A DNA stretch of 64,000 nucleotides from an uncultured Eubacteriales bacterium (GTDB taxonomy: Bacteria > Bacillota > Clostridia > Oscillospirales > Acutalibacteraceae), in contig CAKTEE010000007.1 in NCBI GenBank assembly GCA_934546985.1, forward strand, positions 65,888-129,887, written 5' to 3'. The notes below the pieces were generated by a model. It worked only from the letters and a program-made list of their open reading frames with translations, was not told where the DNA came from and ran no database searches. Below are positions 16,341-24,013 of this stretch, one piece after another (position 1 is the first letter of the stretch; every line of letters starts with the position of its first letter). Made by a program: the position numbers and the translations under genes.

Positions 16341-16906
16341 TTTTATTGATAGATAATTACGATTCATTTACCTATAATGTATACCAGATGGTTGGCTGCC
16401 TGAATTCGGATATTATGGTTCGCCGGAACGATGCAATTACCTGTGATGAAATTGATACGCTGAAACCATCCCATATCATCATTTCGCCCGGTCCGGGATT
16501 TCCATCCTCTGCGGGCGTCAGCATTGACGTTATCCGGCGGTTTGGTTCATCCACGCCGCTTCTGGGAATTTGTTTGGGGCATCAGGCGATTGCACAGGCA
16601 TATGGGGGAAAAATTGTCCATGCACCGGCTTTAATGCATGGAAAAAGTTCTGAAATTACAGTGGATACAGCAAATCCGCTGTTTTCCGGGCTTCCTGAAA
16701 AAGTGACGGTTGCCCGCTACCATTCATTGATTGCGGAGCATGTTTCCCTGCCGGATTGTTTGACCGTTACTGCTAAAACAGATGACGGGTTGATTATGGC
16801 AATTTCCCATAAGGAATATCCTGTTTATGGTGTGCAGTTTCATCCGGAATCTATTTTAACAAAGAATGGGGAGCAAATATTTCGAAATTTCCTGAAAATA
16901 TCATGA
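16337..16906 (+). CDS. trpG: Anthranilate synthase component II (glutamine amidotransferase)
   Basis: A TTG start at 16337 overlaps the trpE stop (TTGA). The 189-residue class I amidotransferase carries the nucleophile in LLGICLGHQAIAQAYGG and the His-Glu pair in YGVQFHPESILT; LIDNYDSFTYNVYQMV opens the domain. It supplies ammonia from glutamine to TrpE. Proteins of this type can also serve para-aminobenzoate synthesis; no pabB is seen here. It is the last gene before the operon terminator. Confidence 0.95.
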   Translation: MILLIDNYDSFTYNVYQMVGCLNSDIMVRRNDAITCDEIDTLKPSHIIISPGPGFPSSAGVSIDVIRRFGSSTPLLGICLGHQAIAQAYGGKIVHAPALMHGKSSEITVDTANPLFSGLPEKVTVARYHSLIAEHVSLPDCLTVTAKTDDGLIMAISHKEYPVYGVQFHPESILTKNGEQIFRNFLKIS

Positions 16907-16911
16907 ACTAT

Positions 16912-16960
16912 AAAAAAGCAGGCAGTTTGCGGTTTTGTACCGTTACTGTCTGCTTTTTTT
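16912..16960 (+). terminator. Terminator of the trp operon
   Basis: AAAAAGCAGGCAGT pairs with ACTGTCTGCTTTTT (one G-U pair) across a 20-base loop, followed by TTT. It starts about six bases after the trpG stop. Confidence 0.85.
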
Positions 16961-16972
16961 GTGCTGGATTAC

Positions 16973-17350
16973 TCATGTGTTAGCGTACGTCAATCCCCAC
17001 GTAATGCCGTATTTGTCTGTTACAAAACCGTTTTGTTTTCCCCGCAGTGTTTTTTCCAGCGGTGTAACCACCGTTCCTTCTTGGCGGAGTTTATCGTAAA
17101 GGGAAAGCAGTTCTTCCTGATTGTCTGCCTCTAAGATGAAAGTGACTGCCTGAGAATAGGGGGCGCCTTCTTCGGTATCATGTAGGAATAAAGAAATGTC
17201 CGGATTGATTTTTAATTCCGCATGTGCAATCTTATGTAGATGATCCGATTGCGGGATAACCTGTTCAATATTTCCGCCGAAAATTTCCTGATAATATTTC
17301 AATGCATGAATGCAGTTTGGAACATATATGCGGGCTGTCATCCGTTTCAT
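16973..17350 (-). CDS. VOC superfamily (glyoxalase-like, PhnB type) protein
   Basis: The start at 17350 (ATG) lies seven bases after AGGAGG; a TTG two codons upstream is inside the spacer. The 125-residue protein ARIYVPNCIHALKYYQEIFG ... DISLFLHDTEEG ... EELLSLYDKLRQEGTVVTPL ... GITWGLTY follows the PhnB-like VOC fold. These are small metal-binding or ligand-binding proteins (glyoxalase, dioxygenase or resistance relatives); no specific substrate can be given. Confidence 0.8.
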   Translation of the reverse strand: MKRMTARIYVPNCIHALKYYQEIFGGNIEQVIPQSDHLHKIAHAELKINPDISLFLHDTEEGAPYSQAVTFILEADNQEELLSLYDKLRQEGTVVTPLEKTLRGKQNGFVTDKYGITWGLTYANT

Positions 17351-17494
17351 AAACAATCCTCCTGTTGGAAATCATCTTTGTATTTATTATACAAGATGTC
17401 AGGAATAAATAAACAGATATTTTTTGAATTTTTTTCAGAGTATTTAGGTATAACTTCCGTACATGCCACCATATATATCTGGTAAAGGATGGTT

Positions 17495-17800
17495 ATGGAG
17501 GTAACAGATTTTATGTTGCTAAATTTAGGGAAAAAGAATGCAAAAGAAATGGCTGCGGTGGAAGAAAGGCGGCAGATGATAAAAGAGATTCATGAGATTA
17601 ACCGAAAAATGGCGCATGCGTATATGCAGTTTAATTTGGAGCAGGATGAGGACTTAATTGAAGCGACGATTTTTATGATGCAGTCCCTGAATGCACGTTA
17701 CCGATACTTGCTCAAACAGGTGAGAGAGGAAGAAGCGACTCGGCAAGAGCCTGGTAAAATTATGCAGAAGAACAGGATGGTGGCTGGCGAATGGGTATAA
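17495..17800 (+). CDS. DUF2508 (YaaL-like) protein
   Basis: A small, mostly helical, charged protein of about 101 residues with EIHEINRKMAHAYMQFNLEQ then DEDLIEATIFMMQSLNARYR, the DUF2508/YaaL pattern. Starts at 17489, 17495 or 17513 are possible; AAAGG six bases before 17495 and GGAGG eleven bases before 17513 both look usable. The gene overlaps the BofA-like gene by ten bases. YaaL and BofA adjoin in Bacillus too, which supports both calls. Its function is unknown. Confidence 0.75.
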   Translation: MEVTDFMLLNLGKKNAKEMAAVEERRQMIKEIHEINRKMAHAYMQFNLEQDEDLIEATIFMMQSLNARYRYLLKQVREEEATRQEPGKIMQKNRMVAGEWV

Positions 17801-18042
17801 ATCTGGTGCTGGCGGGGAGCGCCATTATTGTTTTAGGACGGATGATAAAAACAAAGCATTTCTTTAAATCCGTGATTATGTCTGCAATTCAGGGGATTTT
17901 TGCCCTGTTTGCTGTGAATGCTATTGGAATTGTTAGCGGGGTAACGATAGCAGTCAATGGTATTACAGCAGCAATTAGCTGTATTGGCGGTGTGCCAGGT
18001 GTAATTTTGTTGCTTCTGCTGCGGTTAATCAGCGGTTTTTAA
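17791..18042 (+). CDS. bofA: BofA-like pro-sigma-K processing inhibitor family protein
   Basis: An 83-residue membrane protein with two or three hydrophobic helices: FFKSVIMSAIQGIFALFAVN, AIGIVSGVTIAVNGITAAIS and GGVPGVILLLLLRLI. Length, topology and the VNxxTxxxxxxxGVPGV-type C-terminus match the BofA family. In Bacillus BofA holds the SpoIVFB protease inactive in the mother-cell engulfing membrane. It is translationally coupled to the upstream DUF2508 gene. Confidence 0.8.
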   Translation: MGINLVLAGSAIIVLGRMIKTKHFFKSVIMSAIQGIFALFAVNAIGIVSGVTIAVNGITAAISCIGGVPGVILLLLLRLISGF

Positions 18043-18083
18043 CAAAAGCAGGGGAGAAAAAGAAAAATTATTTGCAAAAAATA

Positions 18084-18112
18084 TTGATTTTTTTGTGCTC
18101 TCATAGTATAAT
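18084..18112 (+). promoter_or_regulatory. Promoter of tRNA-Val
   Basis: TTGATT (18084-18089) and a perfect TATAAT (18107-18112), spacer 17 bases, 19 bases before the mature tRNA 5' end. Confidence 0.75.
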
Positions 18113-18131
18113 AGCTGAGCAACATGCGTAT

Positions 18132-18207
18132 GGACGTTTAGCTCAGCTGGTAGAGCATTCGCTTGACGTGCGAAGGGTCAGCGGTTCGAGTCCGTTAACG
18201 TCCACCA
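18132..18207 (+). tRNA. tRNA-Val (anticodon GAC)
   Basis: The 76-base cloverleaf folds fully: acceptor GGACGTT/AACGTCC with discriminator A and encoded CCA (18205-18207), D stem GCTC/GAGC, anticodon stem TTCGC/GCGAA with loop TTGACGT (anticodon GAC), and T arm with TTCGAGT. GAC reads GUC and GUU valine codons. It is a single tRNA gene with its own promoter and downstream hairpins. Confidence 0.97.
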
Positions 18208-18213
18208 ACAGAT

Positions 18214-18256
18214 AAAAGTCCGGACCATTCTTTGAGTAAAGAGGTTTGGGCTTTTT
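18214..18256 (+). terminator. Terminator-like hairpin after tRNA-Val
   Basis: AAAAGTCCGGACC and GGTTTGGGCTTTTT form an imperfect stem with G-U pairs, ending in a T-run. It is the first of three such hairpins before the next gene. Confidence 0.6.
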
Positions 18257-18294
18257 CTTGTGAAAGAGAACCGGAATTGAAAATTTGCAGGTTT

Positions 18295-18330
18295 AATCAA
18301 GCATATTTGAAAAAATGCGTGATTGTTTTT
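18295..18330 (+). terminator. Second terminator-like hairpin downstream of tRNA-Val
   Basis: AATCAAGCAT (18295-18304) pairs with ATGCGTGATT (one A-G mismatch) around ATTTGAAAAA, followed by GTTTTT. Confidence 0.5.
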
Positions 18331-18413
18331 GGATAATGGCATACCTCAGCGGTTGGGAAAATATAAAATTATAAAATCAATCATAGCTCTTTTTATCATT
18401 ATGATTGTAAAAC

Positions 18414-18452
18414 CAGTGTTTGGAGAAAAGTTTCCAAGCGCTGTTTTTTTTT
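18414..18452 (+). terminator. Third terminator-like hairpin, just before the GNAT gene
   Basis: CAGTGTTTGGA and TCCAAGCGCTG pair (two G-U pairs) around GAAAAGTT, followed by nine T. A TACAAT hexamer begins almost at once after it and may be the -10 for the acetyltransferase gene. Confidence 0.65.
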
Positions 18453-18510
18453 ATGATACAATAGAAACGAACATTTGACAAATGGCAGAGACTGTTGGGA
18501 GGAACCGTCT

Positions 18511-18933
18511 ATGATTCGAAAGTTAAATACAGAGGACATCAATGCTGTAATGAATATCTGGTTGAAGGAAAACAAGCAGGCACATCATTTTATCGAGGAA
18601 AGCTATTGGGAAAATCATTTTTATTCTGTAAAAGAAATGATATCCGAAACTGAGGTTTATGTGTATGAGCAAAACAGCAAAATCTGCGGATTTATTGGAT
18701 TGATGGATGATTATATCGCAGGAATTTTTGTCAGTAAAGTTTTTCAGTCAAAAGGCATTGGAAAACAGTTGTTAGATTTCGTAAAAACAAAATATAGTAC
18801 GCTCTCCCTGCATGTATATCAGCAAAATACTTGCGCCATTCAGTTCTATTTAAGAGAAGGTTTCTCGTTTTTAAAAGCCCAAACAGATGAAGAAACTGGA
18901 AAAACAGAAATTGCAATGCACTGGCATAAATAG
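18511..18933 (+). CDS. GNAT family N-acetyltransferase
   Basis: The start at 18511 is eight bases after GGGAGG; the frame extends 12 codons upstream without a site. The 140-residue protein opens MIRKLNTEDINAVMNIWLKE and contains the acetyl-CoA loop VFQSKGIGKQLLDFVKTKY and the C-terminal YQQNTCAIQFYLREGFSFLK of GNAT enzymes. It resembles small YjaB/RimI-like acetyltransferases; the acceptor substrate is unknown. It is transcribed alone. Confidence 0.82.
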   Translation: MIRKLNTEDINAVMNIWLKENKQAHHFIEESYWENHFYSVKEMISETEVYVYEQNSKICGFIGLMDDYIAGIFVSKVFQSKGIGKQLLDFVKTKYSTLSLHVYQQNTCAIQFYLREGFSFLKAQTDEETGKTEIAMHWHK

Positions 18934-19000
18934 TCGCAAAAATAAATTATAATTAAGAAGCAATTCATACAGTTTTTTTCTTGAATAACGTTGAATTTTG

Positions 19001-19029
19001 TTGCACTGAGGTTAGTTCAATGCTATACT
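19001..19029 (+). promoter_or_regulatory. Promoter of guaA
   Basis: TTGCAC (19001-19006) and TATACT (19024-19029) with a 17-base spacer, about 90 bases before the guaA start. TTGAATAAC near 18981 and GTTATTCA near 19037 form an imperfect dyad around it. No purine riboswitch sequence was recognised in the leader. Confidence 0.6.
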
Positions 19030-19117
19030 GGTATATGTTATTCAGAAAATAAATTTGAATAAAAGCATCATAAAAATTAGTTTTTAATTATTGCGTCATG
19101 AAAGGATGATGATTTGT

Positions 19118-20425
19118 ATGAAACAGGATATGCTGGTTATTTTAGATTTAGGCAGTGTTGAGAACACGGCAGTTGCTCGTGCGGTTCGTGCACTTGGTGT
19201 TTATAGCGAGATTTACCCTCATGATATTACATTAGATGAATTAAATAAGCTGCCGAATGTTAAGGGCATTATTGTCAGCGGCGGTGAAAATGAAATTATC
19301 GACGGCGAAAAAATTTGTGTCAGAGAGGAAATATGGCAGAGCGATTATCCGATTTTTTCTGCCTGTCATGATAGGGCGCAGCGAGGAGAGACGATTGCAC
19401 AATGGCCCGCAGATGAAAAACAGCTTCTGGAACTTTTGCGTCCGTTTGTTTTTGATGTGTGCAAAGCACAGCCTAATTGGAATATGAAAAACTTTATTGC
19501 TGACCAAATTGAACTGGTTCGCAGGCAAGTAGGAGATAAAAAGGTTCTGCTTGCACTTTCCGGCGGTGTGGATAGTTCAGTGGTTGCAGCATTGCTTTTA
19601 AAGGCCATCGGTGATCAGTTAACTTGTGTTCATGTAAACCATGGCTTGCTCCGTAAGGGGGAACCGGAACAGGTAGTTGAAGTTTTTCGTAATCAGTTAA
19701 ATGCCAACCTTATTTATGTTGATGCGGAAGAACGTTTTTTGACAAAACTCGAAAATATTTCGGATCCGGAAGAAAAACGTAAAATTATCGGCGCAGAGTT
19801 TATCCGTGTATTTGAAGAAGAAGCAAGAAAACTGGAAGGTATTGATTTTCTTGCACAGGGTACAATTTATCCTGATATTGTAGAAAGCGGAACAAAAACG
19901 GCAAAGATGGTAAAATCCCATCATAATGTGGGCGGACTTCCGGAAGATTTAAAATTTGAATTGGTGGAACCTCTCCGTCAGCTTTTTAAAGATGAAGTCC
20001 GTGCCTGCGGCATTGAACTTGGATTGCCGGACAATATGGTCTATCGTCAGCCATTCCCCGGACCAGGGTTAGGTGTGCGTTGCTTGGGTGCTATCATCAA
20101 AGAACGTCTGGAAGCTGTCCGGGAGTCTGACGCTATTCTGCGTGAAGAATTCGCAAATGCTGGTTTGGATAAAAAAGTCTGGCAGTATTTTACAATTGTT
20201 CCTGATTTTAAATCGGTGGGTGTACGTAATAATGCCCGTAGTTTTGAATATCCGGTCATTATTCGTGCAGTTAATACCATAGATGCGATGACAGCGACCG
20301 TTGAGCAGGTTGAGTGGCCAATATTACTTAAAATTACAGACCGTATTTTGAAAGAAGTTCCCCATGTTAACCGCGTTTGCTATGATATGTCGCCTAAGCC
20401 CCCGGCAACTATAGAGTGGGAATAA
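19118..20425 (+). CDS. guaA: GMP synthase with a truncated glutaminase domain
   Basis: The ATG at 19118 is preferred (AAAGGA about 11 bases upstream), giving 435 residues against about 510 for usual GuaA. The N-terminal 75 residues resemble the start of the class I glutaminase domain (MLVILDLGSVENTAVARAVR, PNVKGIIVSGGENEIIDG). The nucleophile segment GICYGMQ is replaced by FSACHDRAQRGE and the text jumps to the domain end, so about 75-80 residues with the Cys, His and Glu triad are absent. The ATP pyrophosphatase (LLALSGGVDSSVVAALL) and dimerisation domains (YRQPFPGPGLGVRC, MSPKPPATIEWE) are intact. It should still aminate XMP using free ammonia or a partner glutaminase. Confidence 0.9.
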   Translation: MKQDMLVILDLGSVENTAVARAVRALGVYSEIYPHDITLDELNKLPNVKGIIVSGGENEIIDGEKICVREEIWQSDYPIFSACHDRAQRGETIAQWPADEKQLLELLRPFVFDVCKAQPNWNMKNFIADQIELVRRQVGDKKVLLALSGGVDSSVVAALLLKAIGDQLTCVHVNHGLLRKGEPEQVVEVFRNQLNANLIYVDAEERFLTKLENISDPEEKRKIIGAEFIRVFEEEARKLEGIDFLAQGTIYPDIVESGTKTAKMVKSHHNVGGLPEDLKFELVEPLRQLFKDEVRACGIELGLPDNMVYRQPFPGPGLGVRCLGAIIKERLEAVRESDAILREEFANAGLDKKVWQYFTIVPDFKSVGVRNNARSFEYPVIIRAVNTIDAMTATVEQVEWPILLKITDRILKEVPHVNRVCYDMSPKPPATIEWE

Positions 20426-20441
20426 TGAAATGTGTAACGAC

Positions 20442-20478
20442 GGGAACCAATTTATTCTATAATCAAAAATTGGTTTCC
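20442..20478 (+). terminator. Hairpin after guaA
   Basis: GGGAACCAATTT pairs with AAATTGGTTTCC across about 13 bases. There is no long T-run, so it is a weak terminator candidate; a stronger one follows at 20514. Confidence 0.45.
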
Positions 20479-20513
20479 GTTCCAACAGAATAAAACAAGT
20501 ATCAGACCTTACA

Positions 20514-20540
20514 AGAAAAGAGGTTCTTCCTCTTTTCTTT
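20514..20540 (+). terminator. Terminator-like hairpin in a pyrimidine tract
   Basis: AAAAGAGG (20516-20523) pairs with CCTCTTTT (20529-20536) around TTCTT, followed by CTTTCCTTTTT. Confidence 0.6.
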
Positions 20541-20796
20541 CCTTTTTCTCTCAAAACCCTTTAAAATCAAGCATTCTGCCACTTCTAATAAGGAAGAGGG
20601 CGAGAGAAGAGAGGGATTCTCTGCTCTTTTGTTTTTTTCTTTATGGAATATGGAAAAATGGAGGGAGAAGAGGGGAAGGAGAGAGCGAAAATGAAAATTT
20701 GCTAGGGCGAAAATGGATTTTGCCATGACAAAATGAACTTTAAAGGGTATTATAGGTGGCTGTAATTACATAAGGTATGTTTGAGGAGATTGTAAG
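20541..20796. other. Gene-free purine/pyrimidine-skewed region
   Basis: No gene is supported here. A pyrimidine-rich run (about 20524-20555) is followed by purine-rich runs (about 20587-20616 and 20650-20695). Reading frames crossing it have the low-complexity Lys, Glu, Arg and Ser composition expected of such DNA. The end of the region holds the AGGAG site of the next gene. Confidence 0.5.
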
Positions 20797-21228
20797 ATGT
20801 TCGTGTTTTTAATTTTTTGTTTTTTTCCTATCCTTTTTACTATAATAGGAATTATTATAATATTGAGTTATTATAAAACCCAAAAAAGAAACCGTTTGTG
20901 TACTTTTCAAACAACTGGAAAAGTCATTCGGATAATTAATAAAAGCTCCAGCTATGGGCGTACTGGCAGCGTTACATATAGGTATTCCCGGATTCCCTGC
21001 TTTCAATATTTTGTGAATGGATGTGCATATACGGTCATGGGATACAGTGCAAAATTATATCCGCTGGATTCCACAGCAACAATCTATTACAATCCATTTT
21101 CACCGGATATAGCGCATACGGGAGAAAAGGGACCTGCTTTAAAGATTGGGATTTCTTTTATTCTGGCGGCGGTTCTGTATCTTATTTTTTGGATTGTTAT
21201 GCTAAGGGTAGTAATTTACTTACCATGA
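20797..21228 (+). CDS. DUF3592-like membrane protein
   Basis: A 143-residue protein with a membrane helix at each end (residues 2-25 and 117-140) and an extracytoplasmic middle with TGKVIRIINKSSSYGRTGSV, CFQYFVNGCAYTVMGYS and DSTATIYYNPFSPDIAHTGE. This layout, with a YNPxxP-type motif before the second helix, is that of DUF3592 proteins. No function is known for the family. The AGGAGATTGTAAG site supports the ATG at 20797. A lipoprotein gene follows 16 bases later, so the two are probably cotranscribed. Confidence 0.7.
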   Translation: MFVFLIFCFFPILFTIIGIIIILSYYKTQKRNRLCTFQTTGKVIRIINKSSSYGRTGSVTYRYSRIPCFQYFVNGCAYTVMGYSAKLYPLDSTATIYYNPFSPDIAHTGEKGPALKIGISFILAAVLYLIFWIVMLRVVIYLP

Positions 21229-21244
21229 GTACGAAAGGGGAAAA

Positions 21245-22060
21245 ATGTTTAAACTGGTTAAAAGCAGTGTAGTCTGGCTCTTTGTGGCAGTGGTGCTTTT
21301 TTTGGGCGGCTGTGCCGGATATAAAGATTCATCGCAGCAGGAAGGGAAAGCATTTACAGACGAAGATTACGAAATGACGGATGAGGAAAAACAGTTTTTA
21401 GAAGGTATTTACATGGATGAGGAGCGAATAGAGAAAGGCAAGCTTTATTCCTACCAGAAAACAATGCTTATGCATTACAGGTTTGTTTTGAAATACCTGA
21501 ACGAAAAATATCCAAGTTATGATTTTAAAATTGAGTCAGGTACGCCGATTAATAAGGTGAATACCTATGCAACTTTCAATTTCACGGAAAAAAATACGGA
21601 GGGCCGGTTTCGCTGTTATCTTTATCAGGAAGAAGAATTGGACTGTAAGGATAACTTTTATGGATGTATCATAAGAGAAGCATATGACGATTATATCTAT
21701 CATCAATGCATAGACAGCATTCCCTCACTATTAGGTACGTATTCTGTTATCTCATGTGCCAGAGGTATTGAATATGACGAAAATCTGACTATGGAAGAAG
21801 TTGCAAGCGGAGATAAGCCGTTGCATCCTTGGTCTCCTCAAACAAGGATTTATTTAGCCGGAGGCCGTATCTCGGAAGATGAATGGGAACAAATAATGGA
21901 AACGGTAGAAAATACAATAAAGGCTCATGAATTATATGGCTACTATATTATAGATTATCTTTATGATGGTTCTGTTTCTGAATTTGACGCAGCAGAATAT
22001 TACCATAATTTGGAAGCAGAGGTTTTATACCACCGTGATTTTCAAAATTTTATTCAGTAG
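21245..22060 (+). CDS. Lipoprotein of unknown function
   Basis: The 271-residue product begins MFKLVKSSVVWLFVAVVLFL followed by a GGC lipobox (Cys about residue 23), so it should be lipid-anchored outside the cell. The rest is acidic and Tyr-rich, with EKGKLYSYQKTMLMHYRFVL, FRCYLYQEEELDCKDNFYG and a C-terminal NTIKAHELYGYYIIDYL. No domain was recognised. It follows the DUF3592-like gene by 16 bases and has a GAAAGGGG site. Confidence 0.6.
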   Translation: MFKLVKSSVVWLFVAVVLFLGGCAGYKDSSQQEGKAFTDEDYEMTDEEKQFLEGIYMDEERIEKGKLYSYQKTMLMHYRFVLKYLNEKYPSYDFKIESGTPINKVNTYATFNFTEKNTEGRFRCYLYQEEELDCKDNFYGCIIREAYDDYIYHQCIDSIPSLLGTYSVISCARGIEYDENLTMEEVASGDKPLHPWSPQTRIYLAGGRISEDEWEQIMETVENTIKAHELYGYYIIDYLYDGSVSEFDAAEYYHNLEAEVLYHRDFQNFIQ

Positions 22061-22562
22061 CTGTATTTGAAAATTACAGAATTTGCTATCTGCTTTTGAA
22101 TTACTAGTACAATTTTCTCTTTTAAAATGCATTTATTTAAAGATATAAGGCGTAGTAATATTAAAAATGTTACTGTTGTATGTGAATACAAAATTTTCCT
22201 TAGTGGTATAAAAGAAGACATGGTGATAGCGCCATGTAATAAAGGCGGTTAAGGAGAAAATGGGAGTTGGCGAATGATTTGTTACGATTTAGCTATTTTG
22301 AAAACCTTATTTTGCAAAGTTTTTTGAACATCAATAAATGTAGACCGATATTTTATACCTTTATCCTCAAAAATGGACTTTTACTGTGTAACAGTTGAAA
22401 AATGGGTTGTTAATTTACAGGGATTTGCTATAATGTATGCGTGGCAACATTTTTGCAACAGAAAATCAGCAAGCCATTAAATGATTTTTACATTTAATTT
22501 AAGAGATTTTATCAAGAGCAAGTGAGGATAATATCAATAGTTTTTACACCGAATGGAAAAAT

Positions 22563-22593
22563 AGACCTTAGAAGTAGTTTACTTCTAAGGTCT
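22563..22593. terminator. Perfect 14-bp hairpin terminator
   Basis: AGACCTTAGAAGTA (22563-22576) is the exact reverse complement of 22580-22593, with a three-base loop GTT, followed by TATTTTAT. No intact gene ends just upstream, suggesting it terminates a small RNA or a lost gene. Confidence 0.65.
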
Positions 22594-22801
22594 TATTTTA
22601 TAGCAAAAAACTTAAATACGACGTTTTATCAATATTTTAAATTTTGCGAATGTTCAAAGTAAGGCAAGCAGTGTTTATAAATGGAATGTTACCATAACAT
22701 CATCCGGTTCTAAAAATAGCATAAGTATAGCGTGCGGCTTTTATTTATAAATTCACGGTTTAGTAACAAAATAACAGTAGGCTAAAGACGTATTGATTGT
22801 G

Positions 22802-22922
22802 TGTTATAATCGGTTTCAGGGTAACTATATCGGAATAAAATGAAAAGACGTTCCCAACTCTTATGGGCAGTGATGTTTTTGCTGATATAAATGAAATCCG
22901 GCGCCTTTTAGGAGCCGGATTT
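22802..22922 (+). other. Candidate small transcription unit with a 16-residue reading frame
   Basis: An extended -10 (TG-T-TATAAT, 22802-22810) is followed by a 16-codon frame at 22840-22890 reading MKRRSQLLWAVMFLLI, preceded by a weak CGGAA, and by a hairpin AAATCCGGC/GCCGGATTT (22894-22922). The peptide has a basic start and a hydrophobic tail, as in tiny membrane peptides or toxins. It could equally be a noncoding RNA. Confidence 0.35.
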
Positions 22923-23003
22923 GTTATGGAAATTCAAAATTTTTCAGATGTTAATGCTCTTTAAAATTTCTAACTTTAAAATGTATTTTATAAATTATGG
23001 TCA

Positions 23004-23801
23004 TTATATTTTTTTATCTTTTGCAACGCCTGCGTCAACTGCTTTTGTAACAGCGGCTTCCAGGCCACATTCTTGTAGCTGACAAATGCCCTCAATAGTA
23101 GTTCCGCCTGGTGAGCATACTTGGTCAATCAATTCCCACGGATGTTCATCAGATTCCAAAATCATTTTTGCACTGCCATATACTGTTTGGGCAGCAATTT
23201 GCAGTGCAACCTTTTTGTTCATGCCATTTTTTACAGCTGCACGTGCTAATGAATCAATAAACATATAAGCAAATGCCGGTGAACTGCCTGCAAGAACGCC
23301 AAACAAAGGGAAATAACTTTCATCTAAAGCGATAATATGGCCGATAGCATTAAATATTTCTGTTACAAAAATCTTTTGTTCCTCTGTTACTTCATGGTTT
23401 GTACAATAAGCGCACATAGCCCCTGCAACTTTCGCGTTAATATTTGGCATTACACGGACAACTGCGGCATTGTAGGGAAGCAGATTTTCAATAAATTCAA
23501 TGCTTTTGCCTGCGGCAATAGAGATGATAAGCGGTTTTTTCTTTTCCAGTTCTTTACCGATTTGCGGCAGGAGCGAAGCAAACACATTGGGCTTTACAGC
23601 AAGGATTATAGTCTCCGAATTTTCAATTAGAGTGTCCAAGGAGTTCGCAGGGCATACGCCATATGCTTCTTCACATTTCACCGATTTATTTCGGTCAATA
23701 TCAAATACTCCAATATCCTTATTTTCCATAATTCTGGCGGAAAGAATTCCTTTAATAATAGCATTTGCCATATTTCCTGTTCCAATAAAGCCAATTTTCA
23801 T
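23004..23801 (-). CDS. proC: Pyrroline-5-carboxylate reductase
   Basis: The 265-residue product shows the Rossmann start MKIGFIGTGNMANAIIKGIL, ETIILAVKPNVFASLLPQIG, PLIISIAAGKSIEFIE, VVRVMPNINAKVAGAM and the C-terminal domain LAGSSPAFAYMFIDSLARAA with the signature VCSPGGTTIEGICQL. It reduces pyrroline-5-carboxylate to proline with NAD(P)H, the last step of proline synthesis. AGGAGG lies ten bases before the ATG. It stands alone; proA and proB are not in the window. Confidence 0.95.
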   Translation of the reverse strand: MKIGFIGTGNMANAIIKGILSARIMENKDIGVFDIDRNKSVKCEEAYGVCPANSLDTLIENSETIILAVKPNVFASLLPQIGKELEKKKPLIISIAAGKSIEFIENLLPYNAAVVRVMPNINAKVAGAMCAYCTNHEVTEEQKIFVTEIFNAIGHIIALDESYFPLFGVLAGSSPAFAYMFIDSLARAAVKNGMNKKVALQIAAQTVYGSAKMILESDEHPWELIDQVCSPGGTTIEGICQLQECGLEAAVTKAVDAGVAKDKKI

Positions 23802-24013
23802 AATCAGAATATCCTCCTGTATTTTTAAATTCTCATAGATAATAGCGGCAGATATTTCCTGCTGTTTACTTTATCATATCACGATTTTATTTCAGATTCA
23901 ATAATCTGCTGGGTGACAGTGCAATGTAAACTTTCCATGAATACATCAATTGCCAGTGAACTTTTTGAATTTTTGTGATATAATGAAAAAACATTGAAAA
24001 TCGGAGGCTTATT

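Larger units (their letters stand above)
22061..23003. other. Long gene-poor intergenic region
   Basis: No intact gene is supported in these 943 bases. The region holds a perfect terminator hairpin (22563-22593), a short coding-like stretch without a start (22625-22750), and a small candidate transcription unit with an extended -10 and terminal hairpin (22802-22922). A TATAAT hexamer also occurs near 22430. The mixture looks like decayed genes and small RNAs rather than a single feature. Confidence 0.5.

Noticed and set aside
18934..19117. Purine riboswitch before guaA
   Set aside because: The conserved purine aptamer core was not found; only a promoter and an imperfect dyad are visible.
20502..20726. 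A 74-codon minus-strand frame
   Set aside because: It translates a purine/pyrimidine tract into low-complexity Lys/Ser/Leu sequence and overlaps the guaA terminator.
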